Source: Laguncularia racemosa
Taxonomy: Eukaryota > Streptophyta > Magnoliopsida > Myrtales > Combretaceae
DNA: 64,000 nt
Direction: 5' to 3'
Assembly: GCA_037954665.1 (NCBI GenBank)
Contig: JBBMOL010000225.1
Span: 186,001-250,000, forward strand
Made by a program: the position numbers and the translations under genes. The stretch's first letter is position 1; every line of letters begins with the position of its first letter. Under the pieces are notes generated by a model that had not been told where the DNA came from, made no database searches, and worked only from the letters and a program-made list of their open reading frames with translations. Shown here one piece after another: positions 22,718 to 35,733 of this stretch.

Positions 22718-24546
22718 ATGGTGCCTAGAAGATCGAGTAGAATACAAAATAAAACCTTTAAGATCAAAACCTCCTCCAAAACCCTTAAACCGAAAAAATA
22801 GGTACAAAGAATCAGAAGTTGAATGTTGAGAAAAGGAATGAAAAGGTTGATGAAAGTGACACTTAGAAAGTTTCTCAAAAGGTCAGTTCACATAAGAATG
22901 GAGGAACTGAAAAAGAAGACTTAGAAGGTGAAGCTTCGGTACACGAAGATGGAGCACCCTCCTTACAAAAGAAGAAAGTAAAACCTAAAAAGAAATGTGT
23001 GATTCCTTCTATGGAAGTGAATCTTGGACATTGTGAAAAGAAACATGGGGCTTCAAAGAAAGAGCATTCCATAAAGGTAGATATTACTGAATCATCTTAT
23101 TTAGATTTTAATTACTTTAAAAAGAACGATTTCTATTGGAATGAATTTCTAAATCATATGGGATGTAATAAGCTGTGCGATTTAAGAGTAACTGCGTTTA
23201 GCGATCTAGTTGTTGAATTTTATGAGAATTTGAATGAGTTTCAAAGGGATATGTGGAGTTCGAAAGTACTAGGAAAGAAAATTCAGATTTTAAAAAAGGA
23301 TATTGTGGACTGTTTTGGCCTAGCTAATGCAAATGATGATCTTGATGTAGGCAAGCTGAGTAAGGATGAACTTTTTGCAGAATTGAATGATGGAGTTGAA
23401 GTATTAAAAGAAAAGGATGTGTTTATTCTTGATTTTCAATTGATAATTAGAATCTTACATAAGGCAGTGATTAGTTGTATCTTACTAAAGAAGTAAGATG
23501 CTCTAATCATTTTGGTAATGAAAAAGAAAAGAACAATAGATATTGCTGCTCAAATGATTAAGCATCTATGGAGAAATAAGAGGAACATGCCTTATGGAAG
23601 TATGCTCATGAAACTTTTTGAGTTTAAAAAAATTAGATTACCAAATGTTTCTATAGCACCTCAACAAATTAAGAAAATTGGAGAAATGATGTTTAAACAT
23701 ATAAGTATTTTAGTCAGAAGCAAACTGTGGTATGTTAATGACAATGCTCATCACGTGCATTCTAAACACAAAAGAAGAAAGTTAGTTATAGAGTAATTGA
23801 ATGCACAAACAAAGGGAAAGGAAAATGAAATTGAGAGTAAACAAAATAAGAAAAGAGGGAAAGGGAAGGAACCAATTACATATGTTAAGAAAAAGAAGAG
23901 CATTAATTTGCAGCCGAAGACAGGAGGAAAATTCCAAATCAAGGAAGGAGAAAATGCAAGGGATGATTTTGACTCAAACTCAGAAGGTGAATCAGAATGC
24001 ACTATTCTTAAAGAGAAAGAAACTCAAGGAGCCTTAACAAGCTCTGATTTTAAGACATTTAAGGTCAATATAAAATTGGAACTTGAGAAGAAGACTAATG
24101 AAAAACTAGAAAGCTTTATGAAAAATCAAAATTCAACTTTGATGCATAAATTAGAAGACATATCACTTATTGTGTCCAACAAACTTGATAGGTCCTTTAG
24201 TTGATTAGAGAAAGCATTCCTACCTCAATCTTCTTCTTCTCCTAAGCACAATTCTCAACCTGAACTCGATCCTTCTACACCTTATTCTAAACATGAAGCA
24301 ATAAAAAGAGCAGATAATTCTCAATTTTTGAAGAGTCTTGAAACAAAACAAGTTCAACATCAATCTGTTGAGCTCCTAGAACAAAGAACTTAAGCTCAAC
24401 TTGAACCGAATGAAGGACAGGTCATTCTCTTTCAATATGCTCCACCTGATTTAAAGAGAAAAACTTTCGAGCCTTATAGAAGATTCAAAAGAAGTGCAAT
24501 AAAGAAGAAGTATAATCATTTAGGAACTTATTCTCATTTAGCTTAA
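22718..24546 (+). pseudogene. Envelope-like extra ORF of the Sirevirus (broken)
   Basis: A start at 22718 (MVPRRSSRIQ) is followed by a frameshift near 22800. One frame then runs from about 22804 to the TAA at 24544-24546, interrupted by stops at about 22864, 23494, 23794, 24202 and 24391. The product would be about 600 residues: a Lys/Glu/Ser-rich start; a globular part (23080-23760) with SDLVVEFYENL and VLGKKIQILKKDI, which resembles the plant transposon-protein domain found in Athila ORFs and env-like ORFs; then a Lys/Glu/Pro-rich tail with a predicted coiled segment (24080-24200). I see no signal peptide, although membrane segments are expected of true envelope proteins. Position between pol and the 3' LTR is that of the SIRE1 env-like gene. 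The function is unknown. Confidence 0.7.
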
Positions 24547-24861
24547 TTTCAAAGACTTGTTTTTAGTGTCATTGATGAATGTGTTCACATTTTATATGTT
24601 TTCTACTCTTTTGGGGTTCTGATATATATGGCATATTATGTTGATTATCTACTATAATATATTGAGGAGGAGTTTTATCATTTGATGATATAAAAAACGG
24701 GGAGAATTAAATTATAGAATTGTGATACATGAATTAGAATTGTGTTGCATGAATTGACGATGGGAGTATTTAATGATGACTGTTGTGAAGTAAACAAAAC
24801 TGACTAATCTACAACTAATATTTTTTTATATTAGTTTTATGAGAAAGGATTTTGCTATCAT

Positions 24862-24876
24862 CAAAAAGGGAGAGGA
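24862..24876 (+). other. Sirevirus final polypurine tract
   Basis: CAAAAAGGGAGAGGA abuts the 3' LTR. A second purine tract (AAAAAACGGGGAGAA) lies about 170 bases upstream; repeated tracts are a Sirevirus trait. Confidence 0.8.
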
Positions 24877-26404
24877 TGTTATGTTTTCTCTTAAAAGTAT
24901 TTTGATGATAACAAAAAGTACTAAATATTTTTAATGAAGTTCATTTAGTGCATAAGAATAATTATATTCACAATTTGACTAAGAGTTAGAAGATCAAAGA
25001 ATATATGAAGGAAAGCTATGTTGTTTTTTACTTAGAAGATAAGTCAGACGATGTTGCTGTTACGAGTTCTCATAAATAGAACAACTTTATATATCAACAT
25101 AAGTTGGTTAACTATCAATTTTGAAGACCCAGCTCTACTTATTGAATATATTTGGGTAACATATTCAATTTGTTTCACTAAAGTAGGAGAAATATCCATG
25201 GGGATCTAAGTGTTTAATTTTGGAATTAAGAAATTGAGTTAAATTGTTCATGATTAATTTCATATATTTGGTTTTGCTACAAGAAGATCAATATTTAGAT
25301 AATATGTTTCACTAAAGTAGGAGAAATATCCATGGAAATCTAAGTGATTAATTTTGGAATTAAGAGATTCAGTTAAATCACGATTAATTCATGATTGATC
25401 TCGTATATCTGGTTCTACTACAAAAAGATCAGTATTAAAAGGATCATTTTAGAGATCACATACCTTCATGAATAAGGATGAGAGAAAGAGTTCTTAGATA
25501 TTCTTTCAAATCAGTGGGTGATTGATTTTATCAATTGATTTTTTGTAGATGAGATATATCGCGACGTAAGGATGTATTTGGACTATTTTCAACAACCAAT
25601 TTGATAGAATTTCCATAATATATTATGAAGATATCAAATTAAAGTTTCAAAATCCAGTAGATATCTACAAATCTCTTGGGATATTTCTTAAATGTTCAAA
25701 GCAATATCATGACAACAAACTTTCTAGTTAAAGATAGATCAACGATGTAGCCATTACACTTTAGTGAATAAATAGAGACAAAATCAAAAGATTCAAGACA
25801 TAGAAGAAAATACAAAACAGTACAACATTTGTTTATAAAAAAAAAGAGCATTATTAGAATTTAGAGTCTAACTCAGAAGCTACTCTATCTTTTACATATT
25901 TTCATATTACACTCGAATTAATTTTTGGAGGATACAAATTCTCATTTTCTTATCGATTTTTGATAATTCTTAAAAACTAAATACATGTATTAGTAAGAGG
26001 TTACTTGTAACTTTGTAGATCACTAAATAGCCTTAGAGATAGGCTAGATAGGTAGAGCATGGTGTTTTTGAAGTTAAGGTGTTGGCAAAACGATTATAAT
26101 CTTTCAAATTTATTTTGAATTAGTGGAACGATATCGGTGTAGAAAACCAAGTCCCAAGTAATGGAGTTGGAAAAGAGGACTGATGCTTAAGGTAGAACCT
26201 CAATAAATAGCTTGCTCAATTCTCTTCTCTTTATCTTTTAATTTCTATTCTATAATAGTTTGTAATTGTTTATAAATATTTGTTTTCACGCTAGAGATAA
26301 ATTAAGTTGTCAAAGGGGTTGTTTTTAACTAGCAATTTTTTTTAAAATTAAGCGAGTAATCAATTCACCCCCTCCCCTCTTGATTACTTAATTCAAGACC
26401 AATA
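24877..26404 (+). repeat. Sirevirus 3' LTR
   Basis: Starts TGTTATGTTTTC like the 5' LTR and ends GACCAATA, where the 5' LTR has GACTAACA. The TATA region reads CATAAATAG (about 25071) where the 5' copy has TATAAATAG, a change that could weaken any outward transcription. The internal 130-base duplication is present. Confidence 0.85.
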
Positions 26405-27639
26405 ATAAAAATTTAAAATGGTTGTAATTTTTGCAAGACAATATGAAAGATTTTTCTTATCATTAACATATGTTAATTATTATCTATTATATTTCATTAT
26501 TACAATAATTTAAAATTGTAAATGTTTCGATTTCTTTAAATGAAGTCAAAGAAGATGCTAATTTTCTTTTAATTTTGTGTGTTTTATCAATCATTTGATT
26601 TTATAGAAGATATATATTATGACAATTCAATTTGTTGATTATCAAATTTAATTTGACAATTATTAATGTCAAGTAATGGTAGAATTTGAAGAAATTCAAT
26701 AATAACACCATAAACAGAGGTAGACTCAAGAATACCAATAATTTAGCGCTATATTACTATGCATCACAGAAAATGAAGGACATGAATTAAATTCAAATGC
26801 CAAAATTTATTTAAGATGGAAAGTTTTTATTACATTAAAGAAAAATGGGAACTTATTGTAAATACTCTAAGAATGTTATTGACATATGTATTAGTGGAAA
26901 ATTATGAAAATAAAGATGTATTAGTTGAAAATATGTAATAAATGAAAATATAAAATATCCAATAGGTTGCATTAATTTAATTAGTTACATTTGTCTTTTT
27001 TTTTTTTGGCCTAAAGATAAGTATTTATTAATGAAAAATCAAAGTTACATGAGAGAGTTAGGAAGTCTTGGCCTACAGTCATGAAGCAATAGAGAAGATA
27101 AAGGGGATGGGGGATTATGATCTCTAAAATCTTTACACATTTGCCATTAATTTTTTTTTTTGGGTCAAATATAATATAATTTTGGAAGTTCTTATCATTT
27201 ATATTCTATTTTCCACCATTACGTTTTTATGATATCACTAATCCTATGAATCGAGTCTCCATAATTTATAGTGTTTTCATTTTTCATTTTTATTTTTTTT
27301 AACATCATATTGTTTCATCTTACTTATTTCTATTATAGAATTAAATAATGTTTTTCAAAAATTATTATTTTTTAGTGTTTAGTGAAAAAATACAAGGAGA
27401 AAACTACAAAATTGATGATCACTATATTCTCTTCTTTGCCAAATTCTAAATTTAATTTGTATCTTATATATATATTTCCAATATATATAATCTAATTTTG
27501 ATTTTTAATCCACACATTGTGTGGGTTTTTAATTAGCTTATATATATAGCTTTTTTGTTGCCTAATTCAATTTAGTACAACAAAAAAAAAACTAAAAAAT
27601 CTTAAATTTCTAAATAAGATAAATAGAATTAAGAAGAAA
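26405..27639. other. Intergenic, AT-rich
   Basis: Homopolymer runs and scattered TATATA stretches. No gene, no clear repeat family. Confidence 0.5.
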
Positions 27640-28200
27640 ATTTTGGAGTTAATTAAGAAAGGATATACAAAATTTAGGGCAAAATTTTTCCAACATGACT
27701 TTTTACCCTTAAACTCAATTTTACTGAAAATAGCTCCAAAATAGCTTAGTGATCCTAAATAAAATTTCAAGGCCCTAATTAAGTGAATAAAATAATGAAG
27801 GAATTATTTGAAGTAAGTTAGAAAAGAAAAAAATTAAGTTTAGAGATCAATTTTGCAAAATAACCATTTTGTTCTTAGACTCAATTTAGAGTTTTTTAAG
27901 TTGGCTGAAATCACTAGATAACTTAATTAAAGTCATTTGGAGTGAATTTAAATTATCGGCAGTGATCTTTTGAAATTTAGAGACAATATACCAAAAATGA
28001 TCATTTTTGCTATTGAAGACGTTTTAATCAAAATTAGACCCAAAATTTTTTAAAGTCTTTAAATATAGCTTCAAGATCTTAGTTAGGTAAGTAAAATCAA
28101 TTATAAAATGTTTGGAGACAATTGGAAAAGAAAATTTTAAATTTAGAGGTCAATTGGGTAAAATAACCAAAATGTTCCTAAGCTTATTTGGCTAAAGGAT
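27640..28200. repeat. Diverged tandem repeat, about 120-180 bases per unit
   Basis: A module of the type GAAAAGAAAATTTTAAATTTAG, then AGGTCAATTGGGTAAAATAACC, then a TTCTTAGACTCAATTT-like end recurs near 27651, 27817, 27960 and 28122. The units are imperfect. They precede a region with LTR-like features and may be part of one. Confidence 0.45.
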
Positions 28201-31073
28201 AACTAATTAATTGAGTTTCCAAGTGCATTTTAGGAAAAAAGAAGCATCATATTTTAGTTGGAATAAGTGGTAGAAATTGAGGAAAAATAAATTAGAAATT
28301 ATACTAAATTAAAAGACATATGTCACCTTTAGGTTAAATTTACTAAGGTAAATGCTTTCAAGAAAACTCATTAAGCTTCATCTACGCCTTAAATCTTTCA
28401 ATACCAATTAAACCCTATATCAATCTATTTGTTTTCTTATGAGATTTAAGCGAAAAAAAATCAAGTGAGGATCTTAGCTAAGGGGCTCCTAATCATGGTT
28501 TAGGGACGAAATTAAGGTAAGTGATGTTTAGTTTAATTTAAGTAAGTATTAGCTTGTCAAACATGAATCTAAGTGGAGATTTGTGGTTTATGTAAAGGAC
28601 ATCATTTGGAATCAAGAAAAATACCATCTTTAAAGCTTATTGTGGATGGCAAGGAGGGACTTGAAAAATTAGTTAAATCTCCAATAAGGTAGGTTCACTA
28701 CAATGGTTGATTTGAAGATTTAGTTTGGAGTAATTTAGACTTAAATTAGATTGGATATAGGCTTGGAAAGTTGATAATTCATAACTTTGTGTGATTTGGT
28801 AATCCAAGAGCTCTAAAATAAATAAAATAAGTTTTTTTTTTATGTTAAAATGGGTAGTGAAAGTGATAAGGAATCAAATGACTTTAGTTTTACTTAATTT
28901 GGGTTTAAATTGAGTAAGTTATGAGTTTTTAAAGTTAAGATCTTTAATTGTGACGAATTGGAATTAAATTAATGGTTGACTTAATTAACTCGGGCCAAGG
29001 TTAGCCCAACTTCAAGTTGGCTTAACCATATAGGTTTAAGGACCACCCTCTTATCCTCCTCTTGAGTAGCCCATATGATTAAATATAATTTGATCAATTG
29101 GGTTTAATTAACTTAACAATCTTAATTGAACAAAAATAAAAATTGACTTAATGATGTGAACCCAAATAACCCATGGGCCTAAGATGTAAAATCCAAAATA
29201 TAATTGGCTTCATTCTTTTTAAGGCTCATATCCTAAATGAGCCTTATTACGATAAGTAAACTAAAATTGAGTTTCAAACTGTTTCAAGGCTAAATCAAAT
29301 TAGTTAATTAAAATGAACTAGATATAGGCCTAATAAAGTAAAATGAGTTCACATGACTATAATAAAACCTAAATGGGCCCAAGATTCAAAACTTACTTGG
29401 ACTCATTAATCTTTAGGGCCTATACATAAAATGAGCCTAAATAAATAAATCAAACTTAAATGAGCCTTTAACCCTCTATAACCCTAAAACAACTAAAGGC
29501 CTAAAATGAAATTAAAGTATAACTTAATAAATCAATTGGATCTAGGACATAATAAATAGAACTAATTAAACATAATGGGCCTAGGTTAATTAAAATTGAT
29601 GGAAGTAACCCAATTGGACTTAAAATAGACTTAATAGTAATAACCGGATTTAACTAATTTAATTAAGGTTGGTGGGCCTAATTCTACTATTCTTAAATGG
29701 CCCAAATACCCTATTTGGGCTTTAAACCTAACTAGACTTAAAAATTTAAATAACTTATTAAGTTAAATGAACAAACCCTAAATGGTTTGATTCACAATTA
29801 GTTAAAAGTTAATTAGGCCTAAGTAACCCGAATTAGGCATGTAACTAGTATGATCCTTAAATAGTCTAAACCAATATTAAAATAGAATTCAATCATTTAT
29901 AATAATCAATTAACTTAAGTTTTCTTTTTTGGTGCATAAAATTAATTCAATCAACTCAAATGGAATTCGGTTTGTGATTTAGGATTCGTCGACCCTTTTG
30001 AGTTCATAGTAACATGTGTGTTGCTTAATAGGTTAGGAAATTAAATCGAACTAATAATTAACTTGACTAAGTAATTACTTGCTGCTTATGCGTGGTTGCT
30101 TGAGTTAGTAGGTAACAAACCTTAGATTGCGATCATGATTGCGACCATATACTCTAAAATGACATGTTAGTTAGGCGTTTAGGCCACCAAGGGTGGCTCG
30201 GTAGATAGTTGATAAGTGAGATTGCATCAAATAACGAGCACTATAAGTGAAGATAAGGTATGTCGGGAGTCATCCAAGGTTATAGGACTTGGTAGACAAT
30301 ACGATATAGCTGGACTATGATCAATGAGCTCGCATAATGGTGAGATCTGTTAGATGAGGCTATTTTTTGTATTGGTTTTTAGTGACGTGGAGTTTGCCTA
30401 CTTCGGTCAACCCCCGATGTTTGTTGCAATAGAATCAGACCCTAAGTTTCCCATCATGATGTCCGAAGTCATGAGTACTCCCGTGCTAGATATTTAAATA
30501 AGATAATTAAATGAATTAAATGATTATTTATTGCATTAGTATGTAGGTTTGCTTAACATGCATGTATGTGTTTGGGTTACTGTGTACTAGGCTCTTGTTA
30601 CTCACTCTTCTTTTCATTTTTTAGATGAGAATCATTTATAGATCTACCTTATGAAATATTAGGCTTTAGCTTTGAAGAGGAGTATAAGGATGAGTTTGCA
30701 GACTTAGATTATGAAGATTATTTTTAATTTCTCATTTTGATATAAACTCAATTAATTTCATTATATTATTGTATTTTTACTTTTTGGGAGCCATCTATGG
30801 CTCAATGGCTTGTTTACCTATGTCTACATTTTATGGGCTCTTTAGGCCCTATGACTTAGATTTCTATTTTTTGCTTTCCACTATTTATTCTAAACTTGAT
30901 GAAATTCTAAAATATTTTTAAAATTAATGAATTGTTAATTATTTTTCAAATAATCAACGATTTCAGAGTGTTAAAACTAGTTTAGAAACATACTTAATAA
31001 TCAGAACCTTATGTATTCTACTTTAGTAGGGTACATGGCAAATTGTTGATGCCATAATGAATTAGGGGCATGA
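28201..31073. other. Non-coding region, possibly a degraded long LTR
   Basis: No coding frame is supported. From about 29990 to 30640 base composition becomes more balanced, as in the promoter and leader part of a gypsy LTR, and it ends with GTACTAGGCTCTTGTTACTC and a terminal GGGGCATGATA near 31073 that resembles an LTR end. I find no matching start or partner LTR, so this is a weak suggestion. Confidence 0.3.
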
Positions 31074-31425
31074 TAGAAACTTCTTTTGAGTTGATTTCCC
31101 TCTCTCTCTCTCTTTTTTTTTTCCCCAAAAACTTTGTAAAACTATTTCTAAAGCAAATGTGTAATTGCAGGAACTTGCTTTTATTTAAGTAAAACAGAAA
31201 GTGTTTAGATTAAAATAGACTTGGAAACAAAATTTCTAGGATGAGCTTTGGAAAAAAGAAAAAAAAAAAAACTATGGTCTACCAGCGGCATATTAAGATG
31301 GGATAAGCTATGAGAAAATGCCCAAGTGTTCTATTTTCTTTAACTTTAGCTTTTAGACTTAACTTTGAAACTCTTTGACACTTCGTGAAATACCTTCATG
31401 TTGCATATTATCTTTCATGCAGTGG

Positions 31426-31957
31426 TAAGGATGCAACTAGGCAAGTCGTTATAGGGTACTTGACTCATCCAACCGATAAAAACCTTATATGATAATTATT
31501 GTATAAGATTTTTATAAGGTTTTTGGAAATGATTCAAAACCCTATAGGGTTTAGGATAAGTTTTGAGACTTCAAAAAAAAAACCAATGGGAGACCTAACC
31601 TAATAAAAAAAATACATTAATGATAATATTTACTCTTAACTTATGTGATACACATGTTGTACACTAGTTCTATATTATATAGAGTATTTAATTTACAAAT
31701 TTCATTTATGTGTAAGTTAGTAAGGATAACTTTAATCTTAACTAAGTACTTTCTACTTTACTTTTTCATTATCTTATATGAAGTCTATAAAAACCTAATA
31801 TGCTCCTATAGGGTTCATGACCCTATAGGGTTAGGTTTCAATAATAGGAGTAAAAAAAAAGAAAGGTTTTTATAGAGTTTTAGGAAACGCTAAACCTTAT
31901 AGGGATGGGTTAGAATTTTATAAAACCTATCTTGAACCTACCTAGGTTACATCCCTA
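31426..31957. mobile_element. Non-autonomous hAT element, 532 bp
   Basis: The left end TAAGGATGCAACTAGGCAAG and the right end, read inverted, TAGGGATGTAACCTAGGTAG form imperfect terminal inverted repeats. The flanking 8-mers TGCAGTGG (31418-31425) and TGCAATAG (31958-31965) agree at 6 of 8 positions. Near the ends it carries several copies of the CCCTATAGGG palindrome (about 31539, 31802, 31820, 31894). The same palindrome sits near both ends of the large hAT element in the ABCE intron, so the two probably use related transposases. A 76-codon open frame inside is not recognisable and is likely chance. Confidence 0.72.
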
Positions 31958-31965
31958 TGCAATAG

Positions 31966-34250
31966 GTAGTCATTGTGACAACGTTTTAGCCATCTGGGAT
32001 TGAATCAAATGCTTATTGCTTTTCCCTTCATTTTGCACACTTGTGTTAGTATTTGTCCCATGTGCCATGAATTGTTATGTTTGCTAAAATGTCCTAAAAA
32101 TTCTTTTTAATATTAAGGGGCAATTTGATAATTTCCGTCTCATTATTTTCTTTCAAATATAATTTAATATCCTTTATTTATGGCATGCTAGCTTAAGAAT
32201 AGCTAATAAGCGTCTTAAAAACTACACACGATATATGCTTGTGGTGGTTATATATTGAGATCTGTTCACCTCTTTGTAAGACATCTTTTTTAGGTACAAT
32301 AGAGAATGAATTGCAAAGATCTTGTAGCAAAGTCAGATTTGAGATCAACGTTAGCTCAATGTTAGAAAACTAATAGATGATAGATTATTGTAGTACACAA
32401 TTAGGTATTTAATATACTAGTGATTTGTTTTGTAGAATCAATAATTGTGAAAGTGAAAATATATTGTGAGAATGTAAAGTTTGACCTTGATATGTAAATC
32501 TTATAGTGGTTATGATTCAATATGTGCCTATACTAAGGTATGGACATGTGGTATATTGTTATGTCCCGGATTCTCGAGTGTTGCATGATCAATAAAATTA
32601 TACTAACCATATTTTAGAAATTAACACCTTATGTAATACCACAAAGTAGGATTTGTGACAAATTTATATCAAGACATAATTACTCACTTAATCGACCTTC
32701 ATTAGATTGAATGAAGACATTCTAGTTATATGATTATTATGGAACCAACTTGCTTTGCTAAAATGAGTAAAAATAAGAATGTTACAGTATAAGGAATGAT
32801 GGTTTTCTTTTAGGTAGATGAGGGAAAAGAGTAATTTGATAAAATTTGAAATAAGTGATATTGTGTATAGTTACCTATTACTAACCATTTTTTTCATAGG
32901 AAGCAATTAATTTAATCAATTTCAATATTATACGAAATCTTTTTTTCCCTTTAATAATAACTAATAGAGATAACATGTCATGAATACTTAAAAAAATGAT
33001 AAATAATCAAGTAAATAAATAACCTATAAGATTATTAAAAAATTATAGTCCATAAAAAAAGATTAAATAACATTAAGATATCCTACTTCTCCAAAACCAA
33101 CTCATCTTGCTTAATTTCTCCAATGAACATTTCTAATTGTAATTTCCATATTTATTTATTTATATATAACAATATTACATATTTTTAGAAGACACAATCA
33201 CCTCATTCCCTTAAATCCTCGTTATAAGATCGATTTTTTTTTTCCTTTTCATTTGACTTGATAAAATCAAACTTTCTTAGCTACGCACATTATTTCATTT
33301 ATTTTTCTTCTACCCTTGCTTTTGCAACATTGTATGTATGTATGTATGTATGATTTTATAATGTGAATTCTATCTATAATATAAAAAAATTTAAATATTT
33401 GTTTTAAAGAAGAGTTTCTTGAGTAGAAGAACATCTTAATATTGATATAACATTGTAGGAAGAGGAATCCACTAAAATAATGTTAATTTTGAAAAATAAT
33501 AGCGAAATAGGGTATCCAAAAAAGTTATTTGTAAAATAAGTGGTAAAGGTGCAAACTTAGAATGGGTTTTTAGTTGAGGCAAAATTTCCTCAATTGAAGG
33601 CATAGATTAGATCTGTGCTTATAGTAAAATTTGTACTAAAGGCGTGTACTTAGAATGCACCTTTAGTACAATATATTGAAGGCGTATTCTAGGTATGCAC
33701 ATTCAGTACATTTTTTTTTTTATAAATTTTAAATCAATATTTATAACTTTTAAATTTATGAAAATTATTATTATTTTTTTTGCTATTCGTATGTGAAATT
33801 TTAATTTATTTTAAAACAAAAAAATTTAATTTGAGAAAATTTATTATTGGAATTTTTTTAATGAAAAATCATACAAAAAAATTATAAATAAACTTTGTGA
33901 AAAGATTTATAAAAATTCTTAGAAACAATTATTAAAAAAATGTAAAAGCGTAGATATAAAAGTAAGAAAAAAGTGATTTATTAAACAATGTTAATAAATT
34001 TATAAATTCAAATAGTAATTTATATAAATCACATATGTCGATGAAAGATTTGCATTTCACATAAGATAAAATAGTATCTTATCTCCTATTGTTCCTTCTC
34101 TTACTGAATTGTCATGCTAGACGTAAAAATGCATTTGTGTGCTCTCTGGCCGGCTTTGCATCTAAAGTAGAAGAAGCTTCTGACTCATGTCTTGGATGGT
34201 GTTGGAGGGCATCATTGAAGTTTTGGGGAAGCACTAGACTCCAATTTGTA
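31966..34250. other. Intergenic, AT-rich
   Basis: No gene is supported. It holds a (TGTA)n microsatellite at 33331-33352. About 33560-33710 carries a short imperfect repeat of TTGAAGGCGTATTC / CTAAAGGCGTGTAC with AATGCACCTT / TATGCACATT. Confidence 0.5.
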
Positions 34251-34299
34251 ACACACTGCGAAGATTTATCTTGATGCATTAGTTGCTTACCGGTGCATC

Positions 34300-35701
34300 T
34301 CTTCTATGGAGCAATTGATATAGAGAAAAGACCACTAATAGAATGAAGATGTGGTATAACATATGTGCTAGCCATTGGGGTCGAGCTATCGTCCATCTCA
34401 TTGGCATTTAGTGGGAGCTGCTGAACTTATACTGGATATTTTTATGCCTGAGCCCAGTTTCGAGGTCATCTATGTCCCATAATCGTATAACGTGTAGAAC
34501 TAGGCTGCTGCTGTTGCCAAATGTCAACAGGTTATGCCTTTGTCTCAACCTCCATGCCTTAATCCTAGTAAGCCTACAAATATTGCATTACCCTGCCTGT
34601 GATCATGTATAAACTTAAGACCATGATCACCTAGAGCAATAACTGTAACATGGTCTAAGGATAAGTGGATTTGCCATAAAGTATCAGCCTACACGTTACA
34701 ACAGACCATAAATTGTATTACTATTGGATACGCAATAAATCACCCAGCTAGTATTGATGTTGTATTTACTAGATATCTAATAACTGCTCTCGTGTGTCCT
34801 ATATATCGATGGATGATAGATTTGTGCCACCTTATATATCCTTATTGCACACTACGAGAGGCCTCTAAATAGACACTCATCTCATAAGGCTATGTATAAT
34901 GCATGCTGTACCATCCAATTTGTATTAACCCTCTTACGTAGGTCAATCTGATAGAGCTTTGACCGTGTGTTCACATCCTGTGGAATATGTTGGTAACCCC
35001 CAAATTACTTAGCAATACGGTTTAGGAAATGCCATTCGACTATGTGGAAACATATGAATGGCATCCGAGCAGTCCAAATGTGTTTGTTGCTCTGTAGAAG
35101 GGTGGTACGATGTGAATCAAATTGCCTGCATACGACTCCCACTCAACCTAAAGGGTAGTGAGTAAGATTTAGGGTTGATGATGTAAATGATGAATGGAAA
35201 ACTAAAAAATTGTTAAAGAAATACTTGTTCATCATTCTGCCTCTCAAGAGCATCCCGATAAATGGCAATAACATGGGTTGGGTGATACTAAGTGTCAAGG
35301 CCCATACTCCATCGTGCGGCCAAGGAAGCTCCAGCCTCTATAATAAGTCCATGGTAGTTGATAGGTACTATGTGAGGGAATTTATCCCATGCCTAAACTT
35401 GTAGGAGTATTCCTGTCACTCCAACCTCGTGAGCCAAAATGGCAGATGTAAGACAAAGTGGGCAATATAGCCAAGCCAAACATGCAGACCTCCAATTATA
35501 TATGCCTGTCACATTGAAGTGCTTTAACAATAGCAAAAACATGTTGTATATGAGGGAGCTAGATTTATCGACAAAGATAAATCCACTAAGGAGTTGCAAG
35601 ATGTATGAACGCATATAATGTGTAGCTTGCTCTCCATTTATGTAGTTTAGCAAATGCTAAAGCCATATCATACTAATACCTAACACCACCTAACACCACC
35701 T

Positions 35702-35733
<32 letters not shown>

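Larger units (their letters stand above)
15967..26404 (+). mobile_element. Sirevirus-type Ty1/copia retrotransposon, full length but inactive
   Basis: Two LTRs (15967-17483 and 24877-26404) enclose a 7.4-kb internal region. In order this holds a tRNA-Met primer site, gag with two zinc knuckles and a coiled coil, pol (protease, integrase, RT, RNase H), an extra ORF after pol, and two purine tracts (about 24688-24705 and 24862-24876). This order, the gag coiled coil, the envelope-like ORF and multiple polypurine tracts are the published hallmarks of the Sirevirus (SIRE/Maximus) lineage. All ORFs carry stops. In the first 116 bases the LTRs differ at 6 positions, so the insertion is not recent. 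No target duplication can be checked because the left flank is another copy of the family. Confidence 0.88.

Noticed and set aside
22693..23072. Minus-strand frames within the envelope-like ORF
   Set aside because: Shadows of the lysine/glutamate-rich + strand frame, with no recognisable domain.
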